A program made the position numbers and the translations under genes. A DNA stretch of 64,000 nt from Corynebacterium sp. 13CS0277 (GTDB lineage: Bacteria > Actinomycetota > Actinomycetes > Mycobacteriales > Mycobacteriaceae): NCBI RefSeq assembly GCF_002994655.1, contig NZ_PPDL01000002.1:62001-126000 (forward strand), in the 5' to 3' direction. Under the pieces are notes generated by a model that was not told the origin of the DNA, made no database searches, and saw only the letters and a list, made by a program, of their open reading frames with translations. The stretch's first letter is position 1; every line of letters starts with the position of its first letter. Below, piece by piece: positions 55,508-63,404 of the stretch.

Positions 55508-56008
55508 TTAGTTCCGCGTTGAACGCCTGATGTAGTTCTCGGGGTGGAGCAACTGACCGTACTCGTCGTGTTCTTTCATCCACGCCGATAGCGTGGACGG
55601 GTGGATGCCGAGCTGGCGGGCCATTTCTGCCTTGGTTTTGCCACCAAAGTTCACCATGAGGATGGCCCACTCGGCAAAGAACCAGGGGGCTGACGTGGGC
55701 CCTGCCGGGCGCTTGAGTGTCGCAACCAGTGGGAAATCGTGCAGGTTCAGCCCGCGTCTGACAATCGCGCGCACCCAGAAGTTTTGTTCCATTGGCGTGA
55801 GCTGCTGCCACCGCACCTCCGGAATCTCGAGGAGTTCATCGTCGGTAGCGGCGATCAACAGCTGGTGCCGATGGTCCTGTACCCAGCCGCGAACAGTATC
55901 GACGGAGCAGCCAACGTCAGCTGCGACCTGTGTGACGGGGTCGCCGCTTTCAACGCGGCGAACGGCCGCGGCAACGGTGTCGTCGCTGTACTTTCTCTTT
56001 CCGCCCAT
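55508..56008 (-). CDS. Double helix-turn-helix protein, copy B
   Basis: 166 residues from ATG 56008 (GAGAGG upstream). Same layout as the downstream paralogue: N-terminal HTH (KRKYSDDTVAAAVRRVESGD, VTQVAADVGCSVDTVRGWV), middle block LNLHDFPLVATLKRPAGPTS, and the highly conserved C-terminal HTH (NFGGKTKAEMARQLGIHPST, LSAWMKEHDEYGQLLHPE). The conservation is strongest in the middle and C-terminal parts, weakest in the N-terminal recognition helix, as if the copies bind different sites. Divergent from the DUF4065 gene at 56469. No family name can be given with confidence. Confidence 0.75.
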   Translation of the reverse strand: MGGKRKYSDDTVAAAVRRVESGDPVTQVAADVGCSVDTVRGWVQDHRHQLLIAATDDELLEIPEVRWQQLTPMEQNFWVRAIVRRGLNLHDFPLVATLKRPAGPTSAPWFFAEWAILMVNFGGKTKAEMARQLGIHPSTLSAWMKEHDEYGQLLHPENYIRRSTRN

Positions 56009-56468
56009 GGCTGCCTCTCTATGTGTTCAGGTTCTGTGTCATCTGAGTGTTGTGCGTTCAGAGCCTCACCGGGGCACTCCAGTACGCCTGTGGGGCGATT
56101 CCCTGCGTCATCGCCGTGGAACCGCATCCCTCAACCCTGACGTCGCCCGGGCTTTCCTGAGGGCAGCGCGCGATTCCCGTAGATTCCACTACGAACTGGG
56201 CCGATACACGGTCAATCGAGACTGTGCGAAAAGAACCGCTCACGCGCCTTATGTACCGGAATAGACTCGGCATCGCTGCCGCAGAGTTCACAGTCTACGG
56301 TGATAAGCACTGGTCGAAAACCACCCCGACAGCAGTCCCACTTCACGGCGATATCCGCCCCAGGATCTATCCTTGTGCCCTGCCACGCGTTAACGGGCGA
56401 TCATCATCACCGGTTGCGTATCCGCGCACGGATGGGCGCTCGACACGGGGAGAGGAAGGTAGGTCCAC
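56009..56468. other. Divergent intergenic region
   Basis: 460 bp between the minus-strand HTH gene and the plus-strand DUF4065 gene. It should carry both promoters. No clear promoter pair, hairpin or further gene is seen. Confidence 0.4.
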
Positions 56469-56950
56469 ATGGCACCCCACACCGCACGCTTTGTCGCTGA
56501 ATGGTTCCTTGCCTGGGCCGAGGAACGCGACGACGACCTCAGCAACCTCAAGCTGAACAAGCTCCTCTACTACGCCCAGGGGCTTCACCTCGCCACGACT
56601 GGTTCGCCCCTGTTCTCCGAGGACATCTACGCCTGGTCTCAGGGACCCGTGCTGCCAGAAGTCTTCCATGCGTTCGCCGAGTACGGCCGTGCTCCCATTG
56701 ACCCCATGCGTGAAGTCCGTGCCGGCTTCAACTGGGACCACTACAAGGACGTCGAGCCCACCCTGCTGGACGTGGACTACCTCTACGGTTCCTACAGCGC
56801 ATGGGCACTTCGCGAGCAGACCCGGCGCGAAACCCCTGGTTGGAGCACTTTTCTCCTGACGACCGGGATGCGCTGATCCCGACGGAGGAGATCCGCACCT
56901 ACTTCCTCCGCACCCGCGCGGCACGTCAGCACTGCGGCCGAGAGGTGTAA
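56469..56950 (+). pseudogene. DUF4065 (Panacea/SocA-like) gene with a frameshift near the 3' end
   Basis: From ATG 56469 (AGGAAGG upstream) the protein has the DUF4065 pattern: FVAEWFLAWAEERDDDLSNL, KLNKLLYYAQGLHLATTGSP and IYAWSQGPVLPEVFHAFAEY, with LYGSYSAWALREQT at about 106-119. The ATG frame then reads TPGWSTFLLTTGMR and stops at 56876. In the -1 frame the expected family ending appears: NPWLEHFSPDDRDALIPTEE, IRTYFLRTRAA, stopping at TAA 56948-56950. A single base appears to be missing in the CCCC run at about 56835-56840. SocA-like proteins act as antitoxins or proteolytic adaptors; no toxin partner is seen next to it. Confidence 0.8.
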
Positions 56951-57050
56951 GCCAGTCAGGGCCCGTGCACGGCCCGGCGCACGATACCGGGGCGAGCTGC
57001 TCCTGCCACGCAGGCCCGAGCCATCGGCCGAGGTCGCTCTGTCTGCCGTG

Positions 57051-57122
57051 GTGCGCACTTTCTCGTGACGCTGAGTGTGCAGTCTTTGGTGTCGCTGGGT
57101 GTGCAGTCTTTTGTGTCGCCCA
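57051..57122. repeat. Three tandem 24-bp repeats
   Basis: Copies at 57051-57074, 57075-57098 and 57099-57122, sharing GTGTGCAGTCTTT-type cores; the last two differ at about four positions, the first at more. In the 415-bp gap after the DUF4065 gene, which otherwise shows no gene. Confidence 0.6.
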
Positions 57123-57365
57123 GCGCTTGGCCTCCACCGGGCTTGGATACGGTGGCGTTCCCCGGCGAAGACCCACGCGGCCACGCCAGATGTGGGACAA
57201 TCGTCCCCAGTGTCTCCACGGCGGCGCTGTGCGCTGGCGGACATATGCGCATCAGCCCCGGTTTCCACGGGGTGTTGCTTCAGTTCGCTTCGTGATCTTT
57301 GTTTTGCGCTGTGGGGTTCTCTCCCGAAGTAATTTTTTCTTTTCATCCCCGACACCTGAAGGTTT

Positions 57366-59147
57366 GTGCTTGTGAATCTGGTTTTCCGCCGCATCCTCAA
57401 CAACGGCTACGTCTTCCGCCTGGAGCCCACAGAGAACATCCCCATTCAGGCCTACGCTGTCGCGTACGCGTACTGGGAGTTCGTCTATGCCGGGACGCTG
57501 GATGATCCTTTGACGTTTACGACAAGAGAGGCGACGGCGATCCCCACGGTGTTCGGGGTGCGTGGCGGGCTGAAGATCGCGACCGCCGCGTCGATCGCGT
57601 CGATCGAGGGCGCGGAGTGCGACTCCTGTGGTGGGCCGTTGACGTTGAAGAACCGTCAGGCCTTGGAGAAGTTCGCCTCGAAGGGCAAAGCTAAGTGCCG
57701 TGCCTGCGATGGGGTGAAGGAAGACCAGGCGAAGACGACGGCGCAGACGTTGCGGCGCGCCGCCAAGGAGTACGCCGCTGTGGAGGAAGACCTTCTGTCG
57801 TCGTTCCCCTTCGCGTCTGGCCTGCAGGTGGGGCTGCACATCGACTCCCCAGAGGTCAAAGAGATGCGGCAGCAGCTCATCTCCCAGTCGGTTGCCTCCC
57901 GGCAGGATGCCTACAGCGATCTTGAGGCGCTGATCGATGCGGTGCCGCCGGCACTGTTGCCGAGCGTGTGGCAGGCAGTCTCCGAGGGGTTCACCCCGAA
58001 AACCCTGGATTCTGCCCTCGATCTCATCAACCGGATTCCGCCGACCAACTCGTGGCTGACGGTGTCGGACTTGATGTTTACCGAGTATGACGGCTTCTTC
58101 CGGGTGCTGTACTCGACAGGCTTGGTGTACCGGACGATTTTGCCGAAGGCGAGCTCCCTGCGGTGGCACCCCTACTCCCCATTCCGGGTGGTGACGGAAA
58201 GGTCTGCGAAGAGCTACCGGCTGACCCTTGCGGGCCCCTGCGAGAAGCCCGCGTTGAACCTGGCGCTGTTGCGTTTGTTCCTCTCCCAGCGGCTGGAGGC
58301 CGTCGGGGTGAAGCGGTTGAAGCCGAAGGACTACCGGCTGATGCTGCGCGAATCCTTCGTGGCCGAGGGCGTGGAGGCCATCAGCGCGGAGTTGATCGAG
58401 CACATGATTCCTCCGTTGAGCTCCCACCAGATGCAGCTGGTGGAGAATACTCTGCGCTCCGCGGCCGGCAAGCTGGACTGCGCGGCCCTCGCGGAGACCA
58501 TTGAGCAAAGCTTCCGGCGCGACTACGACGACCTTGGTTTGGGTGAACTGCAGGTGCCGCATGGGCGGGCCTTCTCCGACAGTTTCCACCCCGGCCCGCA
58601 GGCGACCGCAAAATTCATCGCAATTTTCAAGGAGGAGATCAAGGCCGCCCTGCACGACACGGAGGGCCCGGATCTGCCTGTGCGCCCCGATGAGTACTTC
58701 CCCGGCGCAGTTTCCGTTGCCGGCGTGATGTTGGAGTTGAACTACCCGTGGTTCACGCTCGCCGATGTGGAACGCCGCTTGAAGGAAATCGACGCCCACG
58801 TCGGTGCCACCGATGAGGAGGAGCGGGATCGCTTCCGCCTCTACTACTTCCACGGGAAGCACCGCACGTGGAATGAGTGCCTGCGCGATCATGCAGAACT
58901 GCTGGAGGAGGAGGCTTTCCTGCAGCGGGCGATGGAGAACTCGGACATTGTCGCCAATGCTGCCAGCGGTGACATGGATCCGAAGAGCATGGCTGATTTC
59001 TTGGGCCTGCTGGCAGGCGCCCAGGGCGAGGGCAACTTTGGTGGGCTGCAGCAGCTGTTCGCCAACGGCCCGATTCCGCTTGAGGGCGGCAGCCCGGAGG
59101 ACGTCATGCGGCTGTTCGATCAACTCAACTTCGACGACGAGGATTAG
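57366..59147 (+). CDS. Zinc-ribbon protein of unknown function, paralogue A
   Basis: 593 residues from GTG 57366 (GAAGG 4 nt upstream; GTG 57372 also possible). The N-terminal region (FRLEPTENIPIQAYAVAYAY, WEFVYAG) leads into a Cys pair CDSCGGPL near 86-93 and a second pair CRACDG near 114-119, a likely zinc ribbon. The rest is a long mixed helical domain with no recognised motif; the C-terminus is acidic (MRLFDQLNFDDED). The protein at 59579 begins the same way and shares IEGAEC-DSCGGPL / LEGAEC-SECGGPL. Cytoplasmic by absence of signal or membrane segment. It stands directly downstream of the defence island, so a defence role cannot be excluded. Confidence 0.75.
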   Translation: MLVNLVFRRILNNGYVFRLEPTENIPIQAYAVAYAYWEFVYAGTLDDPLTFTTREATAIPTVFGVRGGLKIATAASIASIEGAECDSCGGPLTLKNRQALEKFASKGKAKCRACDGVKEDQAKTTAQTLRRAAKEYAAVEEDLLSSFPFASGLQVGLHIDSPEVKEMRQQLISQSVASRQDAYSDLEALIDAVPPALLPSVWQAVSEGFTPKTLDSALDLINRIPPTNSWLTVSDLMFTEYDGFFRVLYSTGLVYRTILPKASSLRWHPYSPFRVVTERSAKSYRLTLAGPCEKPALNLALLRLFLSQRLEAVGVKRLKPKDYRLMLRESFVAEGVEAISAELIEHMIPPLSSHQMQLVENTLRSAAGKLDCAALAETIEQSFRRDYDDLGLGELQVPHGRAFSDSFHPGPQATAKFIAIFKEEIKAALHDTEGPDLPVRPDEYFPGAVSVAGVMLELNYPWFTLADVERRLKEIDAHVGATDEEERDRFRLYYFHGKHRTWNECLRDHAELLEEEAFLQRAMENSDIVANAASGDMDPKSMADFLGLLAGAQGEGNFGGLQQLFANGPIPLEGGSPEDVMRLFDQLNFDDED

Positions 59148-59198
59148 ACACCCCCTCCCCCGCCGCCGGGAGACACTGATGATCACCACGGGTGATGT

Positions 59199-59227
59199 TG
59201 GTTGCCCCGGTGTGCGGGGGATATACT
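59199..59227 (+). promoter_or_regulatory. Promoter upstream of the 59579 gene
   Basis: TTGGTT (59199-59204), 17 bp, TATACT (59222-59227). It is one of the best -10 boxes in the window. The start point would be near 59234, leaving a leader of about 345 nt. Confidence 0.6.
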
Positions 59228-59236
59228 TTTCGCACC

Positions 59237-59272
59237 ATGACCGGTACCGCTGCCCCACGCTCCACGAGGTGA
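59237..59272 (+). CDS. Possible 11-residue leader peptide
   Basis: ATG 59237, about 3 nt after the expected transcription start, encodes MTGTAAPRSTR and stops at TGA. There is no Shine-Dalgarno, but leaderless initiation fits. It stands before a hairpin and a pyrimidine tract, as leader peptides of attenuators do. Could be chance. Confidence 0.35.
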   Translation: MTGTAAPRSTR

Positions 59273-59305
59273 GGGAGTCGAGGGCCGGTCGTTGTCGTTT
59301 CCGTC

Positions 59306-59562
59306 GCGCGCTCCACCTTCGGTGATCGCGCGCTGACTCCCCTTGCTCTTCTTCTCCTCCTCTCCCCCGTCTTCTTCCTCTCTTCCTCCCGTTATCTTCT
59401 TCTCCTTCTACTCCCCCTCTCCTTCTTCCTCTTCCTCTCTTCTCCTCCTTGAGCTTCCGCGCGCTTTGCGCCCTGCTCTTCGCTGCTTCGCTGCTTTTCC
59501 TCTTTTTCTTTCTCTTCCTCTTCTTTCGTCTTCTTTCCTGCCCCTCTTTCCCACCGACCCCG
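59306..59562 (+). promoter_or_regulatory. Hairpin and very long polypyrimidine tract in the leader of the 59579 gene
   Basis: GCGCGC and CACC pair with GGTG and GCGCGC (59306-59333, loop TTC). From 59336 to 59562 the plus strand is almost entirely C and T, with only scattered purines. It ends 16 nt before the GTG start. This resembles a terminator hairpin with a U/C tail, or a Rho-loading (C-rich, G-poor) region. Confidence 0.5.
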
Positions 59563-59578
59563 TGAGGACGTCTGCCCC

Positions 59579-62323
59579 GTGCTGCACCGCTACACCTACC
59601 CGCTGTCCCCGCAGCTGCGGCTCGTCGTAACCCCCAACCCGGATGTGCCGATCGTGGCGCAGCTCCACGGGTTGCTGTACTGGGAGATCGCCCAGGTGGA
59701 GGTGAGCTTCCCGGAGGACTCCGGGATGCAGGACCGGCAGATCCCCAATGCGGCCCTGCTGGAGATGCTCAACCACCCGGGCCAATGGTCGGAGTTCGCC
59801 GATACGATGGCGCACGAAATTCAGTGGGCGGCACAGCTGCACCCGGAGTTCCCGCCGCCGGAGCTCATTGCGTCGCCGGTGTTTGTGGAGTCCCCGCGCC
59901 TGGTGGCGTTGGGGACGGTGACCGCCACCCTGGAGGGGGCGGAGTGTTCCGAGTGTGGCGGCCCGCTGGTGTTGGTGGATCGGGCGATGCTGGAGAAGTA
60001 TCTGGCCTCCGCGCAGCGGATGCGGTTTGCTGCCTTTGAGGATGTGGAGATGCAGCGGCTGGAGTTCTTCGATGAGCACACCCGGCCCGGCATGAGTGAT
60101 GATAAGGCCGCCGCCGTGGAGCGGGAGATGCTGGAGCGTTTCCCCGTGGTGGCGAAAACCCCGCGGGTCAAATGCCTGCGGTGCCGCAAGGATGGGGCGC
60201 AGCTGCTGGATCGCGCCGCGGATGTGGTGGCGCGGGGCCTGGCGGAGTGGGAGGAGATCTCGGAGATTCCGTTGGGGGTGCGGGACGAGTCGTTTACTCC
60301 CTCCCAGATCGGTACCCCGGGGTTGCCGACCATGGATCCGGAAGTTCAGGTGGATGCGGCGGCCCGCCTGGCGGAGACGTTTACCCCCGTAGCGTGGGAG
60401 TCCCTGTGGGCGGCCGCCCCGATGCGCGCCATCGCGGCCGCGCACACGATGGCCAATGATCCGGCGGTTGTCCACGTGGTGGATCATGCGGAGCAGATGG
60501 CGGAGGATTCGCTGTTTGCCACCGAGTTGCCGCGCTTTAACTATGTCGGCCAGCACACCCCGCAGGATGCCGCCGCTGCCGCCGGCAGCGCGGACAGTAC
60601 CGACAGCGCAGACAGCGACCCCACGGGCAGTGGCGCTGCCGTGGATGCTTCCGATCCGGAGTTCGCTGCGGCGGTGGCCTCCCGCTTCGATGAGCTGTGG
60701 GACGCCATGGACGACGAGGATGAGGACTGGGACGACGAGGACTTCGAGGACGAGGATTTCGACGAAGAAGCCTTCGGCGAGGAGGCTCTTCGTGGGCACG
60801 GCCCGGACTGCACCTGCGGGGACATGGATGACATGAGCGACGCGGAGGTGTACGCCCTCCTCGACGAGGCTTTGAAGCCCGGCGGCGGGTCCGCCATGGC
60901 GCGCGCCGCCGCGGCGCGCGGGGTGGACTGGCAGCAGCACATCACCCCCGGCGGGAAGGCTGCCGCCCAGGCGATGCCGCCCCGCCTGCCGGCGTTTGCG
61001 CCCGCCTTCGACGAGTACGTCGGCCCGCACACGCCGCGCACCGTGGATGTGTTGAAGCGGGCGGGTTTGGTGCGCCCCACGGTGCCGCGGGTGCCGTGGC
61101 GGCTGGTGTGGCCGGCCCACGACGCCGACCCGATTGTGCCCCGGGGTTTCGAAATGATGATCACCGGGCCGGTGGCCATGGATGACTACAACTTGCTCTA
61201 CGGGCGGCTGCTCGCAGGGCAGCAGCTGCGGGACCTCACGGGCGGCCGGGTCGCGACCATCACGGTGGGCGATGCCCGCCTGTGCAACCAGGAGGATCTG
61301 CCCTCCCGGGAGGCGGTGCGCCGCCTCGCCCGCGCCCAGCAGCAAGCCGCACACCACACCCCCGGCACCCAGCCTTCCTCCCCGCAGGCCCCCGCGCAGC
61401 CCACCCCCTCCCGGGCCACGGCGGCAGCCGCGGACGCAGCTCGCACAGTTCCTGTGGGGTGGGCGCGGCGCGAATACAACACCTCCATCCCCTTGAGCGT
61501 GGAGGAGTTCCTCAGCTACTGCGAGGAAGTGTTCCTCGACTTCGGTGTCGCCACCGCCGTGGAGATGACCCGCATGTTCGGGCTTCCTGCGCTCACAGCA
61601 GATGAGGTGGCGCGCGTGCGTGCAGCGTTGAAGAACACCCTGCCGATCGTCACCCCCGCCCAAATGTGTGACGTGGTGGGCTACGCCCTGGCGGGTATGC
61701 GGCCCACTGCCGCCGAGTACGACTCCTTCACCGATCCGCTGTCGGCGGCGGGGCGCTACATCCCGCAGATTGTTGGCGCGCCGACGGTGGAGCAGTTCCT
61801 GCACAACCTTGATGCCCTGTGCACCCGCCGGGAGGAGGGGATGCTGTTTTCTCAGTTCCCCGAGCAGATGGAGGCGATCCGGGTAGCGTTCCCCCACCCG
61901 CAGGTGGATATGCCGGTGGCGTTTCAGTGGGCGCTGCACACCATAGGTGTACTCACGGCCCCGTACCCGGATCATGTGCAGCACCTGTACTTCGCCACCA
62001 TCATGCAGGCGGTGGGGGTGCAGTCGTGGAATGGGTTGATGCTTATCCCCGGCCCCGGGCGGGAGCGCTCCACCACCGATGGCGACAAGGCTGCCCCCGG
62101 GGCGTCCCTGCCCCAGGATACGAGCCCGGATGTGGACTCCTCCCCCACGGGTGGTGGGTCCGGCCCGGAGGGTTCCGGGACAGACTCCTCGACCCCGGGG
62201 GCGGATTCGGCAGCGTCCGACACCCCAGCCTCTGGCGAGCCGTCGGCGGGGGCGGGCGACATCATTGATTTCCGCCGCCGCACCACACCGCAGGACGGCG
62301 CACCGGACTCCCCGGAGCAGTAG
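59579..62323 (+). CDS. Zinc-ribbon protein of unknown function, paralogue B
   Basis: 914 residues from GTG 59579. The start MLHRYTYPLSPQLRLVVTP, then VPIVAQLHGLLYWEIAQVEV, aligns with the 57366 protein. CSECGGPL near 123-130 and CLRCRK near 200-205 form a split zinc ribbon with a longer insert than in paralogue A. An Asp/Glu-rich block (DEDEDWDDEDFEDEDFDEEA) lies at about 378-400, followed by HGPDCTCGD; an Ala/Pro/Gln linker follows about 605-625. The last 90 residues are Pro/Gly/Ser/Asp-rich and end in DIIDFRRRTTPQDG. No catalytic motif or membrane segment is recognised. The long opposite frame over this gene is a shadow. Confidence 0.75.
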   Translation: MLHRYTYPLSPQLRLVVTPNPDVPIVAQLHGLLYWEIAQVEVSFPEDSGMQDRQIPNAALLEMLNHPGQWSEFADTMAHEIQWAAQLHPEFPPPELIASPVFVESPRLVALGTVTATLEGAECSECGGPLVLVDRAMLEKYLASAQRMRFAAFEDVEMQRLEFFDEHTRPGMSDDKAAAVEREMLERFPVVAKTPRVKCLRCRKDGAQLLDRAADVVARGLAEWEEISEIPLGVRDESFTPSQIGTPGLPTMDPEVQVDAAARLAETFTPVAWESLWAAAPMRAIAAAHTMANDPAVVHVVDHAEQMAEDSLFATELPRFNYVGQHTPQDAAAAAGSADSTDSADSDPTGSGAAVDASDPEFAAAVASRFDELWDAMDDEDEDWDDEDFEDEDFDEEAFGEEALRGHGPDCTCGDMDDMSDAEVYALLDEALKPGGGSAMARAAAARGVDWQQHITPGGKAAAQAMPPRLPAFAPAFDEYVGPHTPRTVDVLKRAGLVRPTVPRVPWRLVWPAHDADPIVPRGFEMMITGPVAMDDYNLLYGRLLAGQQLRDLTGGRVATITVGDARLCNQEDLPSREAVRRLARAQQQAAHHTPGTQPSSPQAPAQPTPSRATAAAADAARTVPVGWARREYNTSIPLSVEEFLSYCEEVFLDFGVATAVEMTRMFGLPALTADEVARVRAALKNTLPIVTPAQMCDVVGYALAGMRPTAAEYDSFTDPLSAAGRYIPQIVGAPTVEQFLHNLDALCTRREEGMLFSQFPEQMEAIRVAFPHPQVDMPVAFQWALHTIGVLTAPYPDHVQHLYFATIMQAVGVQSWNGLMLIPGPGRERSTTDGDKAAPGASLPQDTSPDVDSSPTGGGSGPEGSGTDSSTPGADSAASDTPASGEPSAGAGDIIDFRRRTTPQDGAPDSPEQ

Positions 62324-62343
62324 GGCCGGCACGGCACCCCGGG

Positions 62344-62358
62344 GGCGGCCCAGCCGCC
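62344..62358 (+). terminator. Small hairpin after the 59579 gene
   Basis: GGCGGC-CCA-GCCGCC, 20 nt past the stop codon. No U-tract. Confidence 0.3.
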
Positions 62359-62413
62359 TGAAGCAGCACGGCCAGCTCGGGGCCGAAAAACCGGGCCCAA
62401 AAAACTGAGGCCA

Positions 62414-62462
62414 CTCCCCCTGTGCCCCCACTGTGCCCCCACTGCGCCCCCACTGCGCCCCA
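62414..62462. repeat. 11-bp tandem repeat
   Basis: About four copies of CCCCCACTGYG between the 59579 gene and the next membrane protein. The rest of 62324-62751 shows no gene. Confidence 0.55.
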
Positions 62463-62751
62463 CCGGACCCCTGCTCACTCGCGGCGCAGGCGGGGGCCAT
62501 ACCCGGCGCAGCGGGGGTGCCCCACCGGGCGCGGGCGGGAGATGCAGTCGGGGTTTTTCCGCCCACCCAGCTACCCCCGGATGAGGGGTCTGTGGAGGCA
62601 TCCACTCCCCCATGTGGTTACCGTAGGAAACATATGACGACCGCGGTCTGCGGCCGCCGTAGAACCGTGGACTGCCCCTGCCCGCGGGTGTCGGGGCCTG
62701 TCCGATACCTGCCACCACCGCCCGCCCCTTATGTGAAATTCGTTGTTTCCC

Positions 62752-63348
62752 ATGCGCACTGCCACATTCCTCCCCGACCGTGCTGCCGGCGGCCCACGTC
62801 CTGCCCGCACCGGCGTGCCGTGGGGCGGGATGCTGCTGATGGTGAGTGTGTCCGTCCTTGCAGCCCTGTGGTGGTGGCGCGCCCCCGTCTCCCCGCTGCT
62901 GGCCGCGCACGCCGACCGCGATGAGGCGCTCTGGATCCTCAGCCCGAGTGGATTGCTGGCCACTGTTTCCTGCGGGCTTACTGCCGCGGTCGCGCTGCGG
63001 CACTGGGTGCACGGCAGAAGAGCGTGGATCGTGCTCGTCCTCGCCAGCATCTGCGCGCTGTGTGCGATGGTGCTGCCAGTTCCTTGGGCGCGCGTGTGCG
63101 GTGGGGGTGCCGTGGTGGCTGCCGTGTGGTGGTGCGTCGCGATGGCCGCGCCCTGGACTTTTCCCTCTGCCGCAGGGGTACCGTTGGCGGTCGCCCCGAC
63201 TGGTCCTTCCATGCTGGTGGTGATCGCAACCGCGATCACGGTGCTCACGCTGGGAGTGCTTGTCCTCCGGCGTCGTGCTGCCGGCAGTGATGCTGCCGCG
63301 CCGGCCCGCGTTGCGAGTACCCCCGCGGAAGACGCGGAAGAATCGTGA
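62752..63348 (+). CDS. Membrane protein of unknown function
   Basis: 198 residues from ATG 62752 (MRTATFLPDRAAGG); the frame also opens from TTG 62743. Five hydrophobic segments are visible: VPWGGMLLMVSVSVLAALWW, the GLLATVSCGLTAAVAL segment, WIVLVLASICALCAMVL, GGGAVVAAVWWCVAMAA and MLVVIATAITVLTLGVLVL. A basic then acidic C-terminal tail ends the protein. No family recognised. No Shine-Dalgarno is obvious, so the mRNA may be leaderless. The following membrane-protein gene begins 56 bp later on the same strand, so the two probably form an operon. Confidence 0.65.
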   Translation: MRTATFLPDRAAGGPRPARTGVPWGGMLLMVSVSVLAALWWWRAPVSPLLAAHADRDEALWILSPSGLLATVSCGLTAAVALRHWVHGRRAWIVLVLASICALCAMVLPVPWARVCGGGAVVAAVWWCVAMAAPWTFPSAAGVPLAVAPTGPSMLVVIATAITVLTLGVLVLRRRAAGSDAAAPARVASTPAEDAEES

Positions 63349-63404
63349 CGAGGGAGAGCCCGCCATGGTCGTTGTCTCGTGTTGTCCTGAAGGTTCAGTG
63401 TCTG

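Noticed and set aside
56826..56845. Programmed -1 frameshift in the DUF4065 gene
   Set aside because: The sequence around the C-run does not form a standard X-XXY-YYZ heptamer in the zero frame, so a base deletion is simpler.
59408..62605. 1065-codon minus-strand frame
   Set aside because: Shadow of the 59579 gene and its pyrimidine tract; the tail is just the A/G-rich complement read as Glu/Arg/Gly.
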